Assembly (NCBI GenBank): GCA_964505325.1
Contig: CAZDHT010000108.1
Coordinates: forward strand, 1-15,361
DNA: 15,361 nt
Source: CAZDHT01 sp964505325
Lineage (GTDB): Bacteria > Planctomycetota > PUPC01
Direction of reading: 5' to 3'
Position 1 is the stretch's first letter. Each line of letters opens with the position of its first letter. The notes beneath the pieces were generated by a model that saw only the letters and a list, made by a program, of their open reading frames with translations, searched no databases and was not told where the DNA came from. Below, one piece after another: positions 1 to 5,073 of this stretch. Made by a program: the position numbers and the translations under genes.

Positions 1-205
1 GCCGTTAACCCAAACGCCTCTCGGCCGGTGAGAGTCCGAGAGTCTGGCCATTTCCGCCGCGTCGAGAGCCGATTCCGGTTAACTGAAAGCGAGAGTCGCG
101 GCGGCCGGGCTGCGCCACGCGATAACGCGCTCGTCGCAAAACGCTTTGGGACTTCGAGATATAGAGGCGGTCTGGCGGCGCGTCGGATCGGCGTGATCGG
201 GGCGT
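1..205. other. noncoding stretch with short inverted repeats
   Basis: I see no convincing gene here. Two inverted repeats are visible: CTCTCGG (18-24) with CCGAGAG (36-42), which could form a 7-bp stem with an 11-nt loop, and GTTAACC (4-10) with GGTTAAC (77-83). The open frames that cross this stretch on the minus strand run through the tRNA-like gene and show no family resemblance. On the minus strand this is the sequence beyond the tRNA terminator. Confidence 0.5.
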
Positions 206-237
206 GAAAAGAGGCGGTATCTGGCTCGATACCGCCT
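206..237 (-). terminator. rho-independent terminator after the tRNA-Asn-like gene
   Basis: Arms 212-220 and 229-237 form a perfect 9-bp stem (minus strand AGGCGGTAT / ATACCGCCT) with an 8-nt loop. On the minus strand the stem is followed by C and then TTTT. It begins 3 nt after the encoded CCA of the tRNA, which fits termination of a tRNA transcript or of a transcript reading through from the minus-strand genes. Confidence 0.75.
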
Positions 238-239
238 GC

Positions 240-317
240 TGGCTCCTCGGGCAGGACTCGGACCTACAACCTGGCGGTTAACACAGCCGCCCGCTGTACC
301 GATTGAACTACCGAGGA
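240..317 (-). tRNA. tRNA-Asn-like gene, aberrant (9-nt anticodon loop)
   Basis: Read on the minus strand this folds as a tRNA. The acceptor stem TCCTCGG/CCGAGGA is perfect, the discriminator is G and CCA is encoded. The anticodon stem GGCGG/CCGCC is perfect, the variable loop has 5 nt, and the T stem is GTAGG/CCTGC. The loop reads CTGTGTTAA. Removing one GT gives the normal tRNA-Asn loop CTGTTAA with anticodon GTT, so asparagine is the best assignment. Three departures from canon are visible: the loop has 9 rather than 7 nt, D-stem pair 13-22 is C/C, and T-loop position 55 is C instead of T. It may be a pseudogene, a sequencing or assembly error, or a genuine odd tRNA. The intact acceptor stem, encoded CCA and following terminator argue that it was functional recently. 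No promoter is visible directly upstream; the preceding sequence is the truncated gene at 308-493. Confidence 0.8.
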
Positions 318-493
318 ATTGGGTTGTCAGGGCCCGGCACCCGCTTGTAGTGGTCCCCCACGATGGCCCGAACGCCGGACCGCTTGCTGATGTCCGTGAA
401 GCCACGCTTCAGCTCCGCGGCTCGCGCGTGCGACGCCAGCAGAACGAGTACGCCGGTAAGCAGGACAACCAACGCATCAACTCTCGTGTTCAT
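308..493 (-). pseudogene. 5' stump of a secreted FG-GAP/VCBS-type protein
   Basis: A 61-codon frame starts at ATG 493 with a strong GGAGG 5 nt upstream that sits right behind the stop codon of the M14 gene, so the two are probably co-transcribed and translationally linked. Residues 1-25 form a clear signal peptide (MNTRVDALVV…SHARA) with a cleavage-type ARA/AE boundary. Residues 32-50 (FTDISKRSGVRAIVGDHYK) resemble the FxDvTxxsGi opening of planctomycete VCBS/ASPIC proteins, after which a DxDxDGxxD repeat would be expected. Instead the frame ends in a TAG formed by tRNA bases 8-10; its last four codons overlap the tRNA 5' end. No continuation is visible in any frame beyond the tRNA. It is either a gene cut off by a rearrangement or an assembly junction. 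A natural short secreted peptide is the alternative. Confidence 0.6.
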
Positions 494-501
494 GCTGCCT
501 C

Positions 502-2055
502 CTATCTCCTGCGGCGGCGCAGAGATTCGGCGATGACGCGGACGACGGTGAGGTTGATCTCGGCGGCCAGGTCGGTCTGCATCACGGTGGCGTGGACGTC
601 CGGCAGTTGCCCGACGTTCTCGTAGAAGAGCTTGTAGAACGGCGCCCTGCCGACGGTTCGCTTCCACGGCCCGGCGGAGCCGGCGGCGGACTTCTGCGCG
701 GGGTGGTGCTCGAGGGTCAACTGCCGCGGGGCGGCGTCCGTCAGGTAGCGGATCAGGTAGCGGTTCCGCAGGCTGTCGACGATCTCGCGCGAGATGCGGC
801 GCACGACCTGAGCGCTGGGCCCGGCGCCGCCGAGGATCGGGCCGCCGGCCATGGCGTGGGCGTCGAGGAAACAGACCAGATTGGGCTCCGCGAGCAGGCG
901 GGTCTCGATCTTCGCCTCCGGCTCGGCGCCGCGGGCCGTGCCCTTGAAGTCGAACGTCCACGGCTCGGTCACCTCGTCGGTCCAGCCGCGGAAGGTCTTC
1001 CAGTCGGTGCGGAGCTGGCGGTTCAGGTCGACGCCGCCCGCGTTGTGTCGCGTGCCGCTGCGGTAGCCGATGGGATTGAGCAGCGGCACGGCCACCACGC
1101 CGAACCGGTCGAGGTCGACGACCTCGCCGGTGAGGAGCCGCTCGATGGTCGCCAGCATGCCGTAGACGTTCTCCCATTCGCTGCCGTGCTTGCCGGCAAC
1201 GAGGAGGAACCGCGGGCCGCGAGGATTGCCGAAACGGACGCTGAGGATCGGCGCATTCGTGGAGGACGGGCCTTCGTCGCGGACCTCGACCCTGGCTGCG
1301 GCCGGGCGCCGCGTCGCGAAGCGCCGGATGCGCCGGTACAGCTCCGCCACCGACAGCTTGCGGTTCACGTACCGGCCGTAGCGGACGGTGCCGCCGAACA
1401 GGTTCCCGGCCGGGACGTACTTGTTGAACGCCCCGCGGTGCAGGATCCACGGGTCGCCCCGGGTAAGGCACAGGTCCAGCGGGCTGAACAGGTCGTAGGC
1501 CAGGAGGATTCCGCCGGACTCGAACCGCTCCTCGATCCACATCGCTCCGCCGGTCTTCGTCGACCGGGCGAGCACGGTGCGCCCGCGGGCGGGATCGTCG
1601 TCGCAGAGCACCTCGCGATAGGTGTAGTGACCGATGGGCGGCTCGTCGACGTCGTTCGTGTTGCGGTACCAGTAGACCTCGTCGCCGACGGCGAAGCCGC
1701 GCGTGACCGGGTCACTGGCGGCGACGATTCTCAGTTTGTGGCGCTCGCCGCCCGCGTTGCGGAGCCGAAACGGCAGGCGCGAGCCGTGTGCGTACTCGAA
1801 CAGGTGACTGACCACCTTCGCCGCGTTCCGCCGGGCATGGCCGCGGACCAGGCGGTAGTCGAGCAGGCCGCGGTTCTCGGCGCGGCGGATCAGCGTCCAG
1901 ACGCGCCCGTACGGGGCAAGCACCTTGGCGGTCAGCGGCCCGCGCGTGAGGTCATGCTCGTCTACCCGGCGAGGATACAGCCGCCTCAGGTCGCGGGTGG
2001 AGTAGTAGTCGGGGGAATCAGAGACCACGAGGATGCGATGCGTCTTCTGGGCCAT
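502..2055 (-). CDS. M14-family zinc carboxypeptidase with ThuA-like N-terminal domain
   Basis: The protein has 517 residues. The C-terminal half carries the M14 metallocarboxypeptidase signature. The zinc ligands are H290 and E293 in GKHGSEWE and H400 in FLDAHA. Substrate-binding residues lie in RHNAGGVDLNRQ (about 336-347, with N345-R346). E499 in QTDLAAE is the likely catalytic base. The family cleaves C-terminal or amide-linked residues from peptides. Residues about 1-240 do not belong to the peptidase. The stretch ASDPVTRGFAVGDEVYWYR (113-131) resembles the 'HPvTrGl…DELY' block of ThuA or class-I amidotransferase-like domains, so the protein looks like a fusion. No signal peptide is present, unlike its neighbours. 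Start: ATG at 2055 begins a plausible MAQKTHRILVVSDSP beta strand, although only a weak GGCAG-type ribosome site precedes it. The stop lies 8 nt before the start of the truncated secreted gene. Substrate unknown. The peptidase call is firm; the N-terminal assignment is tentative. Confidence 0.85.
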   Translation of the reverse strand: MAQKTHRILVVSDSPDYYSTRDLRRLYPRRVDEHDLTRGPLTAKVLAPYGRVWTLIRRAENRGLLDYRLVRGHARRNAAKVVSHLFEYAHGSRLPFRLRNAGGERHKLRIVAASDPVTRGFAVGDEVYWYRNTNDVDEPPIGHYTYREVLCDDDPARGRTVLARSTKTGGAMWIEERFESGGILLAYDLFSPLDLCLTRGDPWILHRGAFNKYVPAGNLFGGTVRYGRYVNRKLSVAELYRRIRRFATRRPAAARVEVRDEGPSSTNAPILSVRFGNPRGPRFLLVAGKHGSEWENVYGMLATIERLLTGEVVDLDRFGVVAVPLLNPIGYRSGTRHNAGGVDLNRQLRTDWKTFRGWTDEVTEPWTFDFKGTARGAEPEAKIETRLLAEPNLVCFLDAHAMAGGPILGGAGPSAQVVRRISREIVDSLRNRYLIRYLTDAAPRQLTLEHHPAQKSAAGSAGPWKRTVGRAPFYKLFYENVGQLPDVHATVMQTDLAAEINLTVVRVIAESLRRRRR

Positions 2056-2147
2056 CGGCTGCCTGTTATCCCCTCGGGGCTGCGGAAGCGGGTCGGCCGG
2101 CGCGCATCATCGGGGTTGATTGTACCACGTCGAGGAGTGGCCGCAAC

Positions 2148-2176
2148 GCCCGAACCGCCGGCGAGGGCGTTCGGGC
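2148..2176 (-). terminator. possible terminator hairpin downstream of the PEP-CTERM gene
   Basis: GCCCGAAC (2148-2155) and GTTCGGGC (2169-2176) form an 8-bp stem in the 160-nt space between the stop of the PEP-CTERM gene and the start of the M14 gene, about 40 nt after the stop. There is no T-tract on either side, so it may only stabilise the 3' end or be chance in GC-rich DNA. Confidence 0.3.
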
Positions 2177-2215
2177 GCGCGGCAGCCGTGATCGGGCGCC
2201 CGGTTTCTTGCCGGA

Positions 2216-3922
2216 TCAGCGCCGCTTCCGCCTCAAGGCCATCAGCCCGAGCCCGACAAGGCTCAGTCCCGCCGGCTCGGGGATCGCTCCACCAAACGTG
2301 AGGACGACTTGGTCGTCCAGGACCTCGATCTTTCCGCCGGACAGGCCGCTCGTGCCGTAGTCAAACGTCCACGACGTGGTGTACACGGCCGGTGCCTTGT
2401 TGAACAGGACGAACTCATCCATGGGCGACACTGACACGCCGTACTCGTTGAACAGCTTGATCGTCGCGGTACTGCCCAGGGTAAGGCTGCCCACGAGGTC
2501 GACCGTGTCATACTCCGTCGGGTTCATGCCCAGTTCCCAGATCAGGGTGGAACCGTCCTGGAAGTCCAGGCTGGTCAGGGTCAACGTGCCGGCGCTCAGG
2601 CCGGGGGACAGGGCCCCGCCCGCCACGGTGGTGGGCGAGTTGATGACCCCGTCGCCGCCGAGGGTGCCGTTCGCGTTGACCAGCCACGAGCTGCCGCCCG
2701 AGCCACCCGCCGTGCCGGTGACCAGCAGCGTCCCGTCGTTCACCGTCTGCTGTCCGGTCGTGTAGCTGTAGTCGTGGATGAGCATCGTGCCGGCGCCGTT
2801 CTTGATCAACTGCGAGTCGCCCACGTTGGTGGCGCCGAGTTTGCCCGTGATCTCAAGGTCCACATCGTCGAGGGGTTTGTCGGCAACGTTGAACGTCGGC
2901 CCAGCGGCGCCGCCGATGATGCGGGAACGAGAGGCGATCACGGCGCGCGTTTCCGTGGCGTCGACAGTGGTCGTCGAGCCGTCGTAGAACCAGATGCTGT
3001 CGCTATCAGCCCCCTCGAACCTGGCGTCGCCGTTCAGGTCCATGGTCCTTCCGTCTCGCAGGTACAGGATGCCACCGCCGATCTTCATAGTCCCGCCGTT
3101 GATCGTCACGTTGGCGTCGTAGTTCCCGCCCTGCGTGTCAAAGACGCCATCGCTATTGATAACCGGGGCGGGCGTGGAGTTGAGCTGACCTCCGCTTCCG
3201 GCCAGTTTCATGACAGCGCTGCCGGCCGGTCCGGCCCCGTCGCCCACAGTCAGGGCGTAGCCGCCGAGACGTGCGGTGCCGCTTTGCCAGACCGTGCCGG
3301 TCCAATACCAGGATGCAGCGTTTTCCAGAATGACCGTCCCATCGTCCACCTGCCACCGTCCCCCGACGGTGCTAAGCCCTGCGTAGTAGCCACCCGCCTT
3401 GACGTGCAGCGTGCCCGCCCCGGTCTTGACCATGGTCCTGCTGGTGTCGCCGTGGATGATGTTGGTGGTAAGCGTGCCCGTGTCCACCTGGATGGTCAGC
3501 GTCCCGCCCGACGACTGAGCGAGCTCGTTGTTGATCGTCACGTCCTGGGCGGTGTTCTTGACGAGCATGCGGTTCGCTCCGCTGAAAGCGATCTTGTTGG
3601 GTACGTCGTGGAAGCCTTCCACCGCGTCGCCCAAGGTTCGCGTTCCTCCCAGGACGAACGCCCCGGCGGTGCCGGGAAAGCTCAGGGAGTTGACGGTGAA
3701 CGAACTGCTGTCCAGGAACGGTGTGAGGCGAGTCGTGCCGTCAAAGATCAGCGCGGTCGTGCTGCCACTGGACGGCGCGGTGCCGCCCCAGTTGGCGCCC
3801 GTGCTCCACAGGTCGTCGCCGCCGCCGCCGTTCCACGTCTCCGCCATGGCCACCGAGGCAAGCGCGAACACGGCCACGGCACAAATCATCAAGACCGCCC
3901 GAAAAGTTCTTAAACCCAACAT
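2216..3922 (-). CDS. secreted PEP-CTERM protein with autotransporter-type beta-strand repeats
   Basis: The protein has 568 residues. Residues 1-27 form a signal peptide ending SVAMA/E. It is followed by TWNGGGGDDLWSTGANW (29-45), the usual opening of proteins with the autotransporter-associated beta-strand repeat (PATR, TIGR02601). Further repeat-like blocks lie at about 164-175 (MVKTGAGTLHVK) and 371-402 (LIKNGAGTMLIHD…NDGTLLVTG), plus an NGTLGGDG…GGALSPG block at 418-441. Most of the chain is Gly/Thr/Asn-rich, as expected for a right-handed beta-helix. Residues 547-568 are a textbook PEP-CTERM sorting tail: IPEP, a hydrophobic segment and a final RRKRR. The protein is therefore predicted to be exported and then processed by an exosortase. 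It has no outer-membrane autotransporter barrel. Start: ATG 3922 is preceded by a perfect AAGGAGGT with 7-nt spacing; the frame stays open upstream, but the signal peptide fixes this start. Role is probably cell-surface or matrix structure (inference). Confidence 0.88.
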   Translation of the reverse strand: MLGLRTFRAVLMICAVAVFALASVAMAETWNGGGGDDLWSTGANWGGTAPSSGSTTALIFDGTTRLTPFLDSSSFTVNSLSFPGTAGAFVLGGTRTLGDAVEGFHDVPNKIAFSGANRMLVKNTAQDVTINNELAQSSGGTLTIQVDTGTLTTNIIHGDTSRTMVKTGAGTLHVKAGGYYAGLSTVGGRWQVDDGTVILENAASWYWTGTVWQSGTARLGGYALTVGDGAGPAGSAVMKLAGSGGQLNSTPAPVINSDGVFDTQGGNYDANVTINGGTMKIGGGILYLRDGRTMDLNGDARFEGADSDSIWFYDGSTTTVDATETRAVIASRSRIIGGAAGPTFNVADKPLDDVDLEITGKLGATNVGDSQLIKNGAGTMLIHDYSYTTGQQTVNDGTLLVTGTAGGSGGSSWLVNANGTLGGDGVINSPTTVAGGALSPGLSAGTLTLTSLDFQDGSTLIWELGMNPTEYDTVDLVGSLTLGSTATIKLFNEYGVSVSPMDEFVLFNKAPAVYTTSWTFDYGTSGLSGGKIEVLDDQVVLTFGGAIPEPAGLSLVGLGLMALRRKRR

Positions 3923-3929
3923 CTCTACT

Positions 3930-3937
3930 ACCTCCTT
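3930..3937 (-). promoter_or_regulatory. ribosome binding site that fixes the start at 3922
   Basis: The minus strand reads AAGGAGGT followed by AGTAGAG and ATG. The full anti-16S match and 7-nt spacing choose this start over the upstream in-frame codon near 4090. Confidence 0.85.
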
Positions 3938-4106
3938 TTCAGAATCCTTCGCCGACCGGGACGCGGCGCGTCGGAAGAACCACTCTCCCGACAGCGAACA
4001 CCCGCGTACACCTGCGGCGTCCTTTTTCCCCCCTCGCCCGGCCTGTCCGCCGAAGCGGCGGCGCTTTACCGAACGAAGGGCTGCACACACAGCCAGTGGG
4101 TGACTG

Positions 4107-4127
4107 CTACGGTGGTCTTGCCGTCAT
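4107..4127 (-). CDS. possible 6-codon leader peptide (MTARPP)
   Basis: On the minus strand AAGGAGG (4135-4141) is followed after 7 nt by ATG ACG GCA AGA CCA CCG TAG. The ribosome site is as good as that of the PEP-CTERM gene 185 nt further downstream on the same strand, yet the frame closes after six codons. It could be a regulatory leader peptide, the remnant of a lost gene start, or chance. The peptide ends in two prolines before the stop, a combination that can stall ribosomes (known in general; inferred here). Confidence 0.35.
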   Translation of the reverse strand: MTARPP

Positions 4128-4394
4128 GGGCTTTCCTCCTTGTTTTCGTGGTTTGTGATCGTCCCTCTTACATCCTGCCTGCGTGTGTGACCCGGCGACT
4201 GGGAGAAAGCGTCGCCGCCGATTCACTCGGCGCCGGGCACCAGCGGTCGCATCTTGTGCGGGACCGCGGTCACCCGTCGGTCCTGCGCTTACGCGCTTCC
4301 GCCCCGGCGTACGACGCGTTCACCGAGACGCCTCTCCGCAATTCGCCGCGTTGGCGTCCTCCTGCAAAGGGCTCGGGTCAGACGGTGAAGTAGC

Positions 4395-4409
4395 ATTATG
4401 GTACATAAT
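4395..4409. promoter_or_regulatory. AT-rich palindrome, possible operator or divergent promoter element
   Basis: ATTATG-GTA-CATAAT is a perfect 6-bp inverted repeat around a 3-bp centre and is the most AT-rich spot in the region. Each arm reads CATAAT on its own strand, a 5/6 match to the TATAAT -10 consensus, but I find no good -35 at 16-18 nt on either strand. Just beyond are two ACCACTT copies (4411-4417 and 4431-4437) spaced exactly 20 bp, about two helical turns. Confidence 0.35.
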
Positions 4410-4499
4410 TACCACTTACTCCACACCAACACCACTTGGCCCATACCACGGTCTTCTTGAACCCGCTTCCGGCCCCGTGTTGCTGGGCCTGAAGCGGTT

Positions 4500-4562
4500 G
4501 GCGGCTCCCTCGTTCACGCTCCGGAGCCGCCGCCGATCCAGGACGGCGCTCGGCCGTCCTGG
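4500..4562. repeat. two adjacent strong inverted repeats
   Basis: GGCGGCTCC (4500-4508) pairs with GGAGCCGCC (4523-4531), a 9-bp stem. Six bases on, CCAGGACGGC (4538-4547) pairs with GCCGTCCTGG (4553-4562), a perfect 10-bp stem with a 5-nt loop. Neither is followed by a T-tract, so ordinary intrinsic termination is unlikely. Confidence 0.6.
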
Positions 4563-4587
4563 CTGTAGTCGGCCCGTCGAGACCGAC

Positions 4588-4718
4588 GTCCCGCGGGACC
4601 GTGGCGCTGTGCCAATTCCGCACCACGGCCCGCGCGGTCCGTCGACAACGTGCGCCATATGTACGCTGGGCGGCACGGCACCACACCGAGGCCAACCGAA
4701 GGCGCGGCGACGGTGTGG
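4588..4718. repeat. further inverted repeats in the intergenic region
   Basis: GTCCCGCGGGAC (near 4588-4599) is a 12-bp palindrome. CCACACCG (4681-4688) is repeated inverted as CGGTGTGG (4711-4718). They continue the series that starts at 4500. Confidence 0.45.
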
Positions 4719-4852
4719 CACCGCCCGACTACGCCCATGCCGCAAATCCCGTGCCGCTATGGCCTGATTTCCGAGCCGGAACCGTAAAGCTCTGCACGAG
4801 GCAGGCTTATGGCCGCCTTCCGTTCCGCGCGGCGCTGCGGCGCCGAGCTCAC

Positions 4853-4969
4853 ACGTTGCTTTTCCGCAACGTCCCGGGCGCCGCGGCGCCGCGGGAGCCA
4901 CGTTACCCTCAGCGGCCCAAAGGCTTAGGAAACGTTGAGCGCCGGCAACATGGCCGCAGCCGTGTTGCC
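4853..4969. repeat. stem-loops upstream of the VCBS gene
   Basis: ACGTTGC (4853-4859) and GCAACGT (4866-4872) form a perfect 7-bp stem with loop TTTTCC. A GGCGCC-GC-GGCGCC palindrome follows. GGCAACATGGC (4944-4954) and GCCGTGTTGCC (4959-4969) then form an 11-bp stem with one wobble and a 4-nt loop CGCA. If transcription starts upstream of 4853, this is a structured leader for the VCBS gene; the weak promoter candidate at 4986-5013 would instead leave it out. Confidence 0.5.
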
Positions 4970-4985
4970 CCGGCGCGCCGGGCGC

Positions 4986-5013
4986 TTGCATTCTTCCAAA
5001 ACGCCTGCACAAT
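4986..5013 (+). promoter_or_regulatory. weak promoter candidate for the VCBS gene
   Basis: TTGCAT (4986-4991) and CACAAT (5008-5013) are separated by 16 nt and match the -35 and -10 consensus only in part (CACAAT 4/6). The start codon would lie about 55 nt downstream. Given the composition this may be fortuitous. Confidence 0.3.
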
Positions 5014-5073
5014 AGCAGCGTAACTTCGGCGGCATGGCCTCGCAGCACCGGGCAAGATCACAGGGAGGTCACG

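Larger units (their letters stand above)
3923..5073. other. 1.15-kb gene-poor intergenic region between divergent genes
   Basis: This separates the minus-strand PEP-CTERM gene from the plus-strand VCBS gene. Open frames of 60-200 codons exist on both strands but none has a ribosome site plus recognisable protein character; they are expected in DNA this GC-rich. It holds a Shine-Dalgarno with a 6-codon ORF (4107-4141, minus), an AT-rich palindrome (4395-4409), a run of strong inverted repeats (4500-4972) and a weak promoter candidate (4986-5013). Smaller stems are CCGCCG/CGGCGG (4047-4061), CGGCGAC/GTCGCCG (4193-4217) and GCGGGACCG/CGGTCCTGC (4258-4286, one G-U pair). I could not match it to RNase P RNA, tmRNA, SRP RNA or a riboswitch class I know. 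Confidence 0.6.

Noticed and set aside
1..60. Second partial tRNA at the window start (GTTAACC and a GGTGAGAGTCC stretch)
   Set aside because: The T-stem and acceptor stem cannot be paired; only a simple 7-bp inverted repeat remains.
592..3913. Long plus-strand frames of 379 and 569 codons
   Set aside because: They are antisense to the M14 and PEP-CTERM genes, whose motifs are unambiguous.
4500..4972. Known structured RNA (RNase P RNA, tmRNA, SRP RNA, GEMM or cobalamin riboswitch)
   Set aside because: None of the conserved core sequences I know for these classes is present on either strand.
4183..5048. Open frames of 140-210 codons on both strands of the intergenic region
   Set aside because: They overlap each other, lack ribosome sites and show no domain-like pattern; the DNA is dominated by inverted repeats.
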